NCBI RefSeq assembly: GCF_001942305.1
Contig: NZ_MKKE01000077.1
Coordinates: 116,427-180,426, forward strand
Reading direction: 5' to 3'
DNA: 64,000 nucleotides
Origin: Saccharomonospora sp. CUA-673
GTDB lineage: Bacteria > Actinomycetota > Actinomycetes > Mycobacteriales > Pseudonocardiaceae
The notes under the pieces were generated by a model that was not told the DNA's origin, ran no database searches, and worked only from the letters and a program-made list of their open reading frames with translations. Shown in pieces: positions 1-8,497 of the stretch; the first letter of the stretch is position 1, and each line of letters starts with the position of its first letter. The position numbers were made by a program, and so were the translations under genes.

Positions 1-1743
1 CGGGACCGCGAGACGGTCACCCTCGAGGCGTCCGCGAAGGCCACCGGCAACACCTACTTCGGCCGGTTCCCCGCGTCGTACTGGCAGCGCTGGTCGACGG
101 TCCGTTCGGTGACCGTCGAGGCCGTCGTCAGCGGCTCCGGCACCCTCGCGGTGCGCGCCTCCGACATCGACGGCGAGATCCGCACGATCACCGCGCACGA
201 GGTCACCGACGTCGTGCAGCGCACCGTGACGCTCGAGGCGAAGCTCGACAAGTTCCTCGACGGCGGCGCCCTGTGGCTCGACCTCGAGACCGACTCGATG
301 GAGCGGCTCACGGTCGCGCAGGTGCGCTGGACCGTCGAGGCCCCCGAGACGATCCGGCCGACCGCGGTGACCATCTGCACGATGAACCGCGCCGACGACT
401 GCCTGTCGAACCTGCGCACGCTCGCCGACTCGCTGCCCGCGCTGGAGACCCTCGACGCGATCTACGTCGCCGACCAGGGCACCGACACCGTCGACTCGCG
501 GGACGGGTTCGGCGACGTCGCGGCCGCCCTCGGCGACAAGCTCAAGTACATCAAGCAGCCCAACCTCGGCGGCGCGGGCGGATTCACCCGCGGCCTCTAC
601 GAGGTCGCCGACGCCGCGGCCACCGACCACGCCAACGTCCTGTTCATGGACGACGACGTGCTGCTCGAGCCGGACATCGTCATCCGCATGACGGCGTTCT
701 CCAACAAGGCCGCCAACCCGATGATCGTCGGCGGCCAGATGCTCAACCTGCTGCACCCGAACCAGCTGCACGTCGGCGCCGAGTACGCCCAGCTGAACGC
801 GCTGCAGCCCGGCGTGCCGGTCCAGCACAGCCTCGAGACCGCCGACCTGCTCGGCGTCGACCGCAAGACGGGCAAGAAGAACCGCCAGGAGCGGCGGCTC
901 GACGCCGGCTACAACGGCTGGTGGTCCTGCCTGATCCCGTCCGAGGTCGTGCGCAAGGTCGGCTACCCGATGCCGTTCTTCTTCCAGTGGGACGACGCCG
1001 AGTACAGCTACCGTGCCCGCGGGGCCGGGTTCCCGACGGTGACGCTGCCCGGTGCGGGCGTGTGGCACGCCGACTTCCACTGGAAGGACTGGGACGAGTG
1101 GCACCGCTACTTCAACCTGCGTAACTCGATCATCACCGCGTCCCTGCACAGCCCGTTCGACCTGAACGTGCTCTCGCGCGTGCTGATGGCGCAGGTGGTG
1201 CGCTACCTGCTGGGCATGCAGTACGGCCTCACGGCCACGCTGATCAAGGCCGTCGAGGACTTCCTCGAGGGCCCGGAGATCCTGCACGACGGCGGAGTCG
1301 CCGCGATGAAGGAGATCCGCGAGATCCGCGCCCAGTACCCGGAGACCAAGCGGCACGACCCGACGAACGTGCCGGGCATCCCGTCCAACGACATCGTCCT
1401 CAACAACACGGCCCCGCGGCCCAGCCTGCAGCGGATCATCCTGCTCAAGCGCATCGTGGACCGGCTGGCCGGCCGGCACCGCTTCGGCATGGGCGCCATC
1501 CCGGCCGACGAGGCGCACTGGTGGCACGTGTCGCTGTTCAAGACGGCCATCGTCACCGACGCCTCCCAGGAAGGCGTGCGCGTCCGTTCCTACGACAAGG
1601 ACCGCATGATCGACCTCGCCAAGCGCGCCTTCGAGGTCATCAGCAGGCTCCGCAAGGAGGGGCACGCCGTGCAGGCGCAGTACAAGCGCGCCATGCCCGA
1701 GCTGACCAGCCGCGAGAACTGGAAGCGCCTGTACGAGCTGTGA
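1..1743 (+). CDS. glfT2: Galactofuranosyltransferase GlfT2 (5' partial)
   Basis: The frame is already open at base 1, so the N-terminus lies outside the window. About 580 residues are visible, against roughly 640 for mycobacterial GlfT2. The family polymerises the galactan of arabinogalactan from UDP-galactofuranose at the cytoplasmic membrane face. Seen: a beta-rich N-terminal part, the GT2-fold motif NLGGAGGF near 562, the metal-binding FMDDDV at 643-660, and a Trp/His-rich stretch (WHADFHWKDWDEW) from 1063. The C-terminal helical region ends in a plain stop. A strong hairpin follows the gene. Other arabinogalactan genes lie downstream on the opposite strand, which supports the call. Confidence 0.93.
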   Translation, partial: RDRETVTLEASAKATGNTYFGRFPASYWQRWSTVRSVTVEAVVSGSGTLAVRASDIDGEIRTITAHEVTDVVQRTVTLEAKLDKFLDGGALWLDLETDSMERLTVAQVRWTVEAPETIRPTAVTICTMNRADDCLSNLRTLADSLPALETLDAIYVADQGTDTVDSRDGFGDVAAALGDKLKYIKQPNLGGAGGFTRGLYEVADAAATDHANVLFMDDDVLLEPDIVIRMTAFSNKAANPMIVGGQMLNLLHPNQLHVGAEYAQLNALQPGVPVQHSLETADLLGVDRKTGKKNRQERRLDAGYNGWWSCLIPSEVVRKVGYPMPFFFQWDDAEYSYRARGAGFPTVTLPGAGVWHADFHWKDWDEWHRYFNLRNSIITASLHSPFDLNVLSRVLMAQVVRYLLGMQYGLTATLIKAVEDFLEGPEILHDGGVAAMKEIREIRAQYPETKRHDPTNVPGIPSNDIVLNNTAPRPSLQRIILLKRIVDRLAGRHRFGMGAIPADEAHWWHVSLFKTAIVTDASQEGVRVRSYDKDRMIDLAKRAFEVISRLRKEGHAVQAQYKRAMPELTSRENWKRLYEL

Positions 1744-1757
1744 CACCGGGCCGGGCG

Positions 1758-1782
1758 GCTGCGGACCCAAAGGGTCCGCAGC
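1758..1782. terminator. Hairpin terminator after glfT2
   Basis: A perfect 11-bp stem (gctgcggaccc / gggtccgcagc) with an AAA loop sits 15 bases after the glfT2 stop, between convergent genes. No long U-run follows. It is probably a bidirectional terminator. Confidence 0.6.
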
Positions 1783-1812
1783 GGCCTTGCCGGGCTCGAC
1801 TCAGGCAACGAC

Positions 1813-2055
1813 TCAGCGCATGCCGAAGACCTTGCCGGACCGTTGCAGGTCGTCCACGTAGGCGACCGCGACATGGGCGAAGTTGATCTGCAGCGCGCGG
1901 TCGTCGGCGTCGCGGACGCTCTGCACCGAACCGTGATCGAGATGCAGGTTCAGCTGCTTGGTGACCTCGTCGACGACATCCGGGTGCAACGGGAACACGA
2001 GCGGCTCCCCGCCACTGACCAGGTGCAGCACGAGTGCGGGTTTGGAGTCGGCCAT
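1813..2055 (-). CDS. Small conserved-looking hypothetical protein (80 aa)
   Basis: Not recognised. The 80-residue protein is acidic and soluble, without signal peptide or membrane segment. It reads as a compact alpha/beta domain (LVLHLVSGGEPLVFPLHPDV near the N-terminus, QINFAHVAVAYVDDL near the C-terminus). ATG at 2055. It is convergent with glfT2, and codon use fits a real gene (G/C at third positions). No function can be given. Confidence 0.6.
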   Translation of the reverse strand: MADSKPALVLHLVSGGEPLVFPLHPDVVDEVTKQLNLHLDHGSVQSVRDADDRALQINFAHVAVAYVDDLQRSGKVFGMR

Positions 2056-2228
2056 ACGTCAACCTGACCACCCGGGTTCGCCCGCGGCAACACGGTTCGC
2101 TGACAGCGGAGTCCGGCAGAGTTCGGCGGTGTTCCCAACTGGCGGTCCGGTTTGCCGGACACGCCCCGCCCGATGATCGCGGGCTGCTAACGTTCCAACC
2201 CGCACGTGCAGCACAGGCCGGGGGAGAG

Positions 2229-3004
2229 ATGGCGCATTCGTTCTCGCTGCCGCTGGTGGCAGCGGACATTCTGCTGGCTCAGCTGGGACTCGGGAGGTCG
2301 CCCTTCCCGTTCGACATCCCACACATCGGCACCACGCAGTCCCAACGCGCCCAGGTGCGCGAAGCGGTGTTCTACGACCTCGAGAAACGCGGCCTCGCCC
2401 GCGGCGGACAACCCGACCCCGAACTCCGGACCGCCGTCGAACTGTTCGTCCGCGCGCCCCTCGTCGTCGGCCTCGTCGGCAAGATCGACGACGACGAGGA
2501 GATCCACGCCCGCGCCGTGTCCGACCGGCAGACCGGACTGCTCGTGCGCCAGAAGGACAACGAACTCGTCTTCACCGAGGTCCGGCCCACCAACTTCGTC
2601 GCCGAACTCGTCGACCTGCTGCCCCTGACCAAACCCGCACCCGGGCAGTCCATCACCGTGCCCTCACGCCCCCCGCGGCGCACCACCGGTGGGGGTGGCG
2701 AAGGCTACGACCCCTTCCAGGCGTCCAAGCCCCACGCTCCGCGCAGAACTCCGCCCAGGACCGCGCCGTGGCCAGGCTGTTCGAGAAACCCATGAAACGC
2801 GTCGGGTTCCTCACCGCCTTCGTTCCCGGCACCGACGGCGCCCCCACCAAACTCGACCCCGTCATGTGGTTCGACAACGACGACGGCCGCCACATGGGCG
2901 CCCAGCGCTCCGCCGACGACGGTCAGATCTGGGCCACCTACGCCCCCGCCGACAACGCCAGGATCGTCACCCAGCTCTACACCCAGTTGGAGCCGTATTT
3001 GTGA
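2229..3004 (+). CDS. EspG-family ESX secretion-associated protein, frame-broken
   Basis: EspG proteins are cytosolic chaperones that bind PE/PPE-type substrates of type VII secretion. The N-terminal three quarters (MAHSFSLPLVAADILLAQLG onward) is in one frame. Near 2735-2750 it passes into the -1 frame, which continues through ARLFEKPMKRVGFLTAF and MWFDNDDGRHMGAQR to the stop. Joined, it is about 258 aa, normal for the family. Adding one base would repair it. ATG 2229 follows GGGGAGAG. No PE/PPE partner or ESX core gene is adjacent. Family call is by length, the N-terminal pattern and the C-terminal WATYAPADN...QLYTQLEPYL region. Confidence 0.72.
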
Positions 3005-3032
3005 GGCCCGCGTAGCGGGGCGCGTGAATGCT

Positions 3033-3109
3033 CCCGAGGGCCCTTTGGTTGCGTTCAACGCGACCATCGGTCCCTTGGTAGCGCTCAACGCGACTATGGG
3101 GCCCTCGGG
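3033..3109. repeat. Intergenic repeat with 11-bp inverted ends
   Basis: Inverted ends cccgagggccc (3033-3043) and gggccctcggg (3099-3109) enclose two copies, 30 bp apart, of a sequence like ttggtagcgctcaacgcgac (around 3045 and 3075). It lies between two convergent genes. It could be a terminator or a dispersed repeat family member. Only one copy is seen in this window. Confidence 0.6.
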
Positions 3110-3114
3110 GGCTT

Positions 3115-4013
3115 CTAGTAGCGGTAGAAGTGTTCTTTTCGGCCTTGGCGGACCAGGCGGAGCCACTCCACGAACGCCTTCGGGTCGCGTTTGACGCCCA
3201 CGAAGTACAGGCCGAACCGCAGGACCTCGAGCGCGCCGATCTTGCGCATCCCCGGCTGTGACAACAGGAAACCCCGGTTGCGGTACGTGTAGTAGCGCTT
3301 GACCTCGTTCTCCGGGTCCTGCGCGTGGAACCGGCCACCGAGCATCGGCTTGAACTCGTCCGAACCGTTCGGATGCAGATACGCCGTACGCAGCGACGTG
3401 CCGAACGGCAACCCCGAACGCACCAACCGCCGGTGCAGCTCCACCTCGTCGCCGCGGAAGAACAACCGCAGATCCGGCACGCCCGTCACCTCGAGCGTCG
3501 AGGCGCGGAACAACGCGCCGTTCATCAGCGACGCGATGCCCGGCAGGAAATCCTCACCGAGCTCCGCCGACGAACGCTTCCACGTCAACCCGCGCCGCAA
3601 CGGGAATGCCAACTTCTCCGGCTCGTCGATGTTGACCACCGTCGGCGAGATCTCCGCCAGCCCGCGCCGCTCGGCCTCGGCCAGCAGCGTCTCCAGGACG
3701 TGCTCGTCGGCGGGCCTGCCGTCGTCGTCGGCCAGCCACACCCACTCGGCGCCCAATGCCAACGCGTGCAGCATGCCCAGCGCGAACCCGCCCGCACCCC
3801 CGAGGTTGCGATACGACGGCACGTACGTCACCGGCCGCCCGTACGCCTCCACGACGTCGCGTGCCGACTCCTCGTCCGGACCGTTGTCCACGACGATCAG
3901 ATGGTCCACCGGCCGCGTCTGCGACTCCAGGACCTTCAACGACTCGGCGAGCAGTTCACGGCGGTTGCGCGTGACGACGACACCGGCGACCGCGCCTCGG
4001 GGAGGGCCTGCAT
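3115..4013 (-). CDS. glfT1: Galactofuranosyltransferase GlfT1, frame-broken near N-terminus
   Basis: GlfT1 adds the first two galactofuranose units to the rhamnosyl-GlcNAc lipid linker of arabinogalactan. Seen: the GT2 start AVAGVVVTRNRRELL, VVDNGPDEES, NLGGAGGFALGMLHAL, the metal site WLADDDGRP, and the acceptor region LFFRGDEVELHRRL. The closest start in the intact frame is a TTG at 3939, but that would cut off the first beta strand. The ATG at 4013, 1 base after the wzt stop, is correctly placed but is out of frame after about eight codons. A single missing base near 3985 reconciles them. Full length is about 299 aa, as in mycobacteria. Confidence 0.88.
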
Positions 4014-4014
4014 G

Positions 4015-4890
4015 TCAGCCGCCGTTCGTGGACCCGGCGGGCGCCGGGGAGTCGGCAGCGGAGTCGGCCGCATCGGCGGAAGCGGCGGGCGCGTCCTTGG
4101 CCTTGGCCTGGCCGAGACGTTCGAGCACCTCGCGGCTGACGTTCTGGAACGGGTCCCGGCCCTTGTACTCGGTGAGGACCTCGCGCAGCCGGCCGTGCTC
4201 GCGCACGCGACCCTCGTCCATCCACATCGCCTGGTCGCACAGCTCGAGCAGCAGCTCGTCGGAGTGGCTGGCGAACACCAGGATTCCGGAGCGCTTCACC
4301 AGGTCCTTGAGCCGATCGCGGGCCTTGTTCATGAACGACGCGTCGACCGCGCCCAGACCCTCGTCGAGGATCAGGATCTCCGGGTCGATCGAGGTGACCA
4401 CGCCCAGGGCGAGCCGCACGCGCATACCGGTCGAGTAGGTGCGCAGCGGCATCGCCAGGTAGTCGCCGAGCTCGGTGAACTCGGCGATGTCGTCGAGCCG
4501 CTTCTCCATCTCCCTGCGGCTCTTACCGAGGAACAGGCCGCGGACGATGATGTTCTCGAAGCCGGAGGTCTCCGGGTCCATGCCGACGCCCAGGTCGAAC
4601 ACGGGCGCGACCTTGCCGCGGACCCGCGCCGAACCGCGCGTGGGCTCGTAGATGCCCGACAGCAGTCGCAGCAGCGTGGACTTGCCGGCGCCGTTGTGGC
4701 CGACGAGTGCGAGCCGGTCGCCGTCGCGGAGCTGCAGGTTCACGTCCTGCAGGGCCTCGACGATCGGGACCTTCGAATCGGAGCCGATCTTGCCGCCGAC
4801 CTTGCCGAGGACCCGCTTCTTCATCGACCGCGTCTTGGCGTCGAAGATCGGGAAGTCCACGTAGGCGTTGCGGACGTCAATGCTGACCAT
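4015..4890 (-). CDS. wzt: ABC exporter ATPase for galactan/O-antigen-type glycolipid (Wzt-like)
   Basis: ATP-binding subunit of the exporter thought to carry the lipid-linked galactan across the membrane (Rv3781-like). Walker A GHNGAGKST, signature YSTGMRVRLAL and Walker B ILILDEGLG are all present, followed by the H-loop ASHSDELL. The start chosen is ATG 4890 (MVSIDVRNAYVDFP), which matches the family N-terminus better than an upstream codon overlapping the permease. It carries an Ala/Pro/Ser-rich tail after about residue 265. It lies 4 bases after the permease stop and is followed at once by glfT1, so these form one operon. Confidence 0.92.
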   Translation of the reverse strand: MVSIDVRNAYVDFPIFDAKTRSMKKRVLGKVGGKIGSDSKVPIVEALQDVNLQLRDGDRLALVGHNGAGKSTLLRLLSGIYEPTRGSARVRGKVAPVFDLGVGMDPETSGFENIIVRGLFLGKSRREMEKRLDDIAEFTELGDYLAMPLRTYSTGMRVRLALGVVTSIDPEILILDEGLGAVDASFMNKARDRLKDLVKRSGILVFASHSDELLLELCDQAMWMDEGRVREHGRLREVLTEYKGRDPFQNVSREVLERLGQAKAKDAPAASADAADSAADSPAPAGSTNGG

Positions 4891-4895
4891 TGGTG

Positions 4896-5816
4896 TCACA
4901 CCCAATACGAGACACGGGCACGGTAGTTACGCATGACCACGAGCGCGAGCGCCCAGCCGCCGACCGTGATGGCGATGGCGACGATCCAGCTGATGCCGTC
5001 GATGTGCTGACCGATCAACGGCGCACGCACGATCTGCACGAAATGGTAGAGCGGGTTCATCTCGATGTACGGCAGAGCCCAGGACACGCCGTCCCGGCCG
5101 CCGCCCGCGTACAGCTGGTCGATCGGCCACACGATCGGCGTCAGGTAGAACAGCAGCTGGATCAGCGAGTTGATGAGCTGCGGGATGTCGCGGTAGCGCG
5201 TCGAGATGATGCCCAGCATCAACGTGACCCAACCGGCGTTCAGCGCCAGGATGACGAAGCCGGGGATCGCGGTGAGGATCATCCAGTCGATGCCCGGGTG
5301 GCACAGGCCGTGGCCGGTGACGCAGGCGTCCTCCTGGACGGAGTACTGCTGCGACAGGGCCGGGAAGAAGATCGCCACGATGATCACGTAGACGATCACG
5401 TTGTGCGCGGCCATCAACGTCTGCCGCCACACCGTGCGCAGTCCGTAGATGGTCAGCGGCGCCGGCATCTGTTTGATCAGACCCTCGTTGGAGATGAAGG
5501 TCTGCATGCCCTCGGTGATGCAGCCGCTGATGAAGCCCCACACGATGAAGCCGGTGACGATGTAGGGCAGGAACGTCTCGATCGGCAGACCGAACAGCTG
5601 CGAGTACAGCAGGCCGAGACCGAGGGCGATGACGCCCTGCGTGATCGTCAACCAGAACGGGCCGATCACCGACCGCCGGTACCGCTGCTTGATGTCCTGC
5701 CAGCCCAGGTGGCCCCACAGTTGACGCTGGCTCAGACCCGTGCGGATGTCACCGAACGCGCGCTTCCAGGACCGGCTTCCGGTGACGGGCTCGGTGTCGG
5801 TGGCGTCGGCGTTCAT
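4896..5816 (-). CDS. wzm: ABC-2 type exporter permease (Wzm-like)
   Basis: Membrane subunit of the same exporter, 306 aa. About six hydrophobic segments are visible, among them PFWLTITQGVIALGLGLLYS, LPYIVTGFIVWGFISG and a C-terminal IVAIAITVGGWALALVVM, in the ABC-2 (RfbD/TagG) pattern. ATG 5816 (MNADATDTEP) gives the usual short cytoplasmic N-terminus. The frame stays open far upstream, but that extension is low-complexity and antisense to the next gene. First gene of the wzm-wzt-glfT1 operon. Confidence 0.92.
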   Translation of the reverse strand: MNADATDTEPVTGSRSWKRAFGDIRTGLSQRQLWGHLGWQDIKQRYRRSVIGPFWLTITQGVIALGLGLLYSQLFGLPIETFLPYIVTGFIVWGFISGCITEGMQTFISNEGLIKQMPAPLTIYGLRTVWRQTLMAAHNVIVYVIIVAIFFPALSQQYSVQEDACVTGHGLCHPGIDWMILTAIPGFVILALNAGWVTLMLGIISTRYRDIPQLINSLIQLLFYLTPIVWPIDQLYAGGGRDGVSWALPYIEMNPLYHFVQIVRAPLIGQHIDGISWIVAIAITVGGWALALVVMRNYRARVSYWV

Positions 5817-6140
5817 CGATGACTTCGTCCCTGGGTCCTCGCCTGATTCGCCTGATCCGCCGCCGTGGGAATCAGGTGCCTTTGAGGTGCTTGTGGCATG
5901 CACGAGATATGAGGGTACTGCTGCCGAGATCGGTCGAGCGCGCGCGTCGGGTTCCGGCGTCGGCGCGTCGCCCGTCCGGGTGGTGCGACGTCGGAAATCC
6001 CTGGTCACGGCGTTGGATCCCGAAGGGTCACCGTCGCGTGCGGAGCCCGATGTGAGGGCCGTGTGAGGGCACGTGCCGGGTCGGCGCTGCGGGACCCGGG
6101 AGTCCGCCGGCTGCGGGGTCGGCGCTGGTAGTTTGCGGCC
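5817..6140. other. Divergent intergenic region
   Basis: 324 bases between the divergent wzm operon and the GT-C gene. It should hold promoters for both. No clear operator, repeat or RNA was recognised. Confidence 0.4.
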
Positions 6141-7640
6141 GTGAACCGATTGGTCGGAACCGCGCTGGGCCTGCTGGTCGTCTTCGCGTTCGGCGTGTGG
6201 CTGGCGTGGTCGCACGTCACCGACGCGACGCTGGTCGCCCTCCGGTACGCCACGAACCTCGCCGACGGGCACGGCCTCGTGTTCAACCCGGCGGACTACA
6301 GCTCCGTCGAGGGATTCGGCAGCCTCGCCTGGACGCTGTGGAACGCGCTGTTCGCGGTATTCGGCGCCGACCCGGTCCTGGTCGCGAAGGTGACGGGCGT
6401 GGCGCTCGGCGTCCTGACGCTGGCGCTGCTGATGCGCGCCGTCGACGGCTCGGCCGCCGTCGTCGCCGGCTGCACCTACGTGCTGTTCCTGCCCACGTTC
6501 TTCCACCTCACCGGCGGCCTCGAGACGGCGGCCGTGGCACTGGTCGTGCTGCGGATGGCCGTGCTGGGCATGCGGGTCATCGAGGAACGGCACGTGCCCG
6601 ACTTCGAACCGCCGCTGCTGTTGCTGCTCGCCGCGACGCTGCGCCCCGAGATCCTGCTGGCGGTGCTGCCCGGGTTCGTCGTGTGGTTCCGTTCGCGGCG
6701 GTTCTCCCGTTCCGCGCGGGCGGGCATCACCGTGGCGGTGCTGCTGGCGGTGGGCGCGTTCGTGTGGACCGTCGTGCAGTACGGCCACTTCGTGCCCCGG
6801 CCGGTGGCCGACGTGTTCGGCGACGTCGGGCTCAACACGGCCTGGCTCGGTGCGACGCTGTTGGTGTTCGCGCCGCTGGTGCTGCTCACGGTCGGCCTGC
6901 TGACGTGGCCGGAACTGCGCGGCGTCGGCGCGTTCTTCTGCGCCACCGTGCTCGCCGCCGGACTGCCGTACGCGATGCGGGTCGACCTCGCCGACGACGA
7001 TCTGCACCGGTACGCGTTCGCGATGTTCCCCGTGCTGTGCCTGGCCGCCGGGGTCGCCGTGTCGGCGATGACCGGCGTGCGGTTCGTGCAGGCGATCGTC
7101 GGTTTCCTCGTGGTGGGCTGGGTGGCCGTGACGGGTGCGCTGTCACCGGACCTGGCCTCGACCGCCACCATGGGCGTCGACCTGAAGCGCACGCACGAGG
7201 CCATCGGCAGGGGACTGGCCGAGTCCGACGTCGACGCGGGCTCGCGCAGCGTCGCCGTCGCCGACCCGGGCGTCATCCCGTACTACAGCGGCTGGCACGC
7301 CGTCGACTACAGCGGCCGCAACGACGCGATGATCACCGACGGCGCGCGGCCCGACGGCGTGGTGCGCGGCGCGCAACCGTCGGTGATCGTGGTGCCCTCG
7401 CCCGACGAGAACATCCCCGACAACGTCAGCGGCCTCGACGTGCCGGTCGCGGTGGCCGGCTACTCGCAGGTCGGCCCGTTCCAGGCACGCGACGGCAGCT
7501 GGCAGTTCGTCTACGTGCGGCCCGAGTGGGCGAACCAGGTCGAGGTGGCCGTGCGCGCCGCCGTCGCCCGCGGCGAGGAGCAGTACGGCAACGACTACGA
7601 GGTCACCATCAACCGCTGGCTCGACAGCGTCCGCCGCTGA
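6141..7640 (+). CDS. GT-C membrane glycosyltransferase, arabinofuranosyltransferase-like
   Basis: A 499-residue polytopic protein with about nine to ten hydrophobic segments, starting with a signal-anchor (LVGTALGLLVVFAFGVWLAW). The first outside loop reads ALRYATNLADGHGLVFNP then SVEGFGSLAW. This 'degraded DD...GHGLVFNPG.RVEGYS' pattern is typical of AftB-type and related decaprenyl-phospho-arabinose transferases. The usual second acidic residue near the start is not obvious (TDATLVALRY). The C-terminal 150 residues form an outside domain. GTG/ATG context: ATG 6141. Arabinan assembly is inferred from family resemblance and neighbours. The exact linkage is unknown. Confidence 0.72.
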   Translation: MNRLVGTALGLLVVFAFGVWLAWSHVTDATLVALRYATNLADGHGLVFNPADYSSVEGFGSLAWTLWNALFAVFGADPVLVAKVTGVALGVLTLALLMRAVDGSAAVVAGCTYVLFLPTFFHLTGGLETAAVALVVLRMAVLGMRVIEERHVPDFEPPLLLLLAATLRPEILLAVLPGFVVWFRSRRFSRSARAGITVAVLLAVGAFVWTVVQYGHFVPRPVADVFGDVGLNTAWLGATLLVFAPLVLLTVGLLTWPELRGVGAFFCATVLAAGLPYAMRVDLADDDLHRYAFAMFPVLCLAAGVAVSAMTGVRFVQAIVGFLVVGWVAVTGALSPDLASTATMGVDLKRTHEAIGRGLAESDVDAGSRSVAVADPGVIPYYSGWHAVDYSGRNDAMITDGARPDGVVRGAQPSVIVVPSPDENIPDNVSGLDVPVAVAGYSQVGPFQARDGSWQFVYVRPEWANQVEVAVRAAVARGEEQYGNDYEVTINRWLDSVRR

Positions 7641-7641
7641 G

Positions 7642-8193
7642 CTACAGGTATTGGCCGGGGTTGCCGATGCCGCTGGGGGCCTCGCCGGAGCCCTGGGGGA
7701 GGCCGCGGCGCATCTGCTCCAGCTGGGCCCTGGCGGCCATCTGCTGGGCGAACAGCGCCGTCTGGATGCCGTGGAACAGCCCCTCCAGCCAGCCGACGAG
7801 CTGGGCCTGCGCGATGCGCAGCTCGGCGTCCGACGGCGTGCGGTCCTCGGTGAACGGCTCCACGAGACGCTCGAGCTCCTGCCGCAGGTCGGGTGCGAGA
7901 GCCTCCTCGAGCTCCTTGACCGACGTCTGGTGGATCTCGCGCAGCCGGTCCCGGCTCGCGTCGTCGAGCGGTGCGGCGCGCACCTCCTCGAGCAGCTGCT
8001 TGATCATCGTGCCGATCCGCATGACCTTCGCGGGTTCCTCGACCATCTCGCCGACCGCGTCGGCCGTGTGCTCGTCGGATTCGCCCTGCTGGTTCAGTCG
8101 CGCGGCACCGACCGGGGAACCGTCCGGTCCGACCACCATGACGTTGTGTTCGTCGGCAGCTCCTGCCGCGTACGGCATGTTCGACTCCGTCAT
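7642..8193 (-). CDS. bpa: Bacterial proteasome activator Bpa/PafE
   Basis: ATP-independent ring activator of the 20S proteasome (Rv3780-like). The core is nearly diagnostic: EEPAKVMRIGTMIKQLLEEV, then SDAELRIAQAQLVGWLEGLF, HGIQTALFAQQMAARAQLEQ. The protein ends in GQYL, the C-terminal motif that docks into proteasome alpha pockets. ATG 8193 follows GGATGGAG, and the frame extends 47 codons further up without homology. 183 aa, close to the family length. Convergent with the GT-C gene, 1 base apart. Confidence 0.95.
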   Translation of the reverse strand: MTESNMPYAAGAADEHNVMVVGPDGSPVGAARLNQQGESDEHTADAVGEMVEEPAKVMRIGTMIKQLLEEVRAAPLDDASRDRLREIHQTSVKELEEALAPDLRQELERLVEPFTEDRTPSDAELRIAQAQLVGWLEGLFHGIQTALFAQQMAARAQLEQMRRGLPQGSGEAPSGIGNPGQYL

Positions 8194-8497
8194 AGCTCCA
8201 TCCTGGCGCAGGCTCGGTTGACGTACAGCGTTGAGGTGCCGGGCATCCGGGGTGTGGCCGTCGGTCGTGCCGCCCGCCACAGGGACCGCCCGATTCCCGA
8301 GCGTAATCGGTGCCGGCACGTTCTCGGATTCCACCTGGGGATATACGTGAATCCCCCACCGGTTCGGTTGATTCGTCCGGTTTCTCGGTGGCGCAAGCGG
8401 TCACGCTGTGTCGAGCGCGCTCTGCCGGTCGGGTGGTCCTCGCGCAGCACAGCGGCCCCGGCTGCGCGGCGAAAACGCGGCTCCGTACCTTGTTCGC
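8194..8497. other. Divergent intergenic region
   Basis: 304 bases between bpa and the aminotransferase-like gene, which are transcribed away from each other. No recognisable operator, repeat or RNA gene. Confidence 0.4.

Noticed and set aside
5817..7007. Long N-terminal extension of the wzm frame
   Set aside because: It is antisense to the GT-C gene and consists of Arg/Gln/His-rich shadow sequence; ATG 5816 gives the family length.
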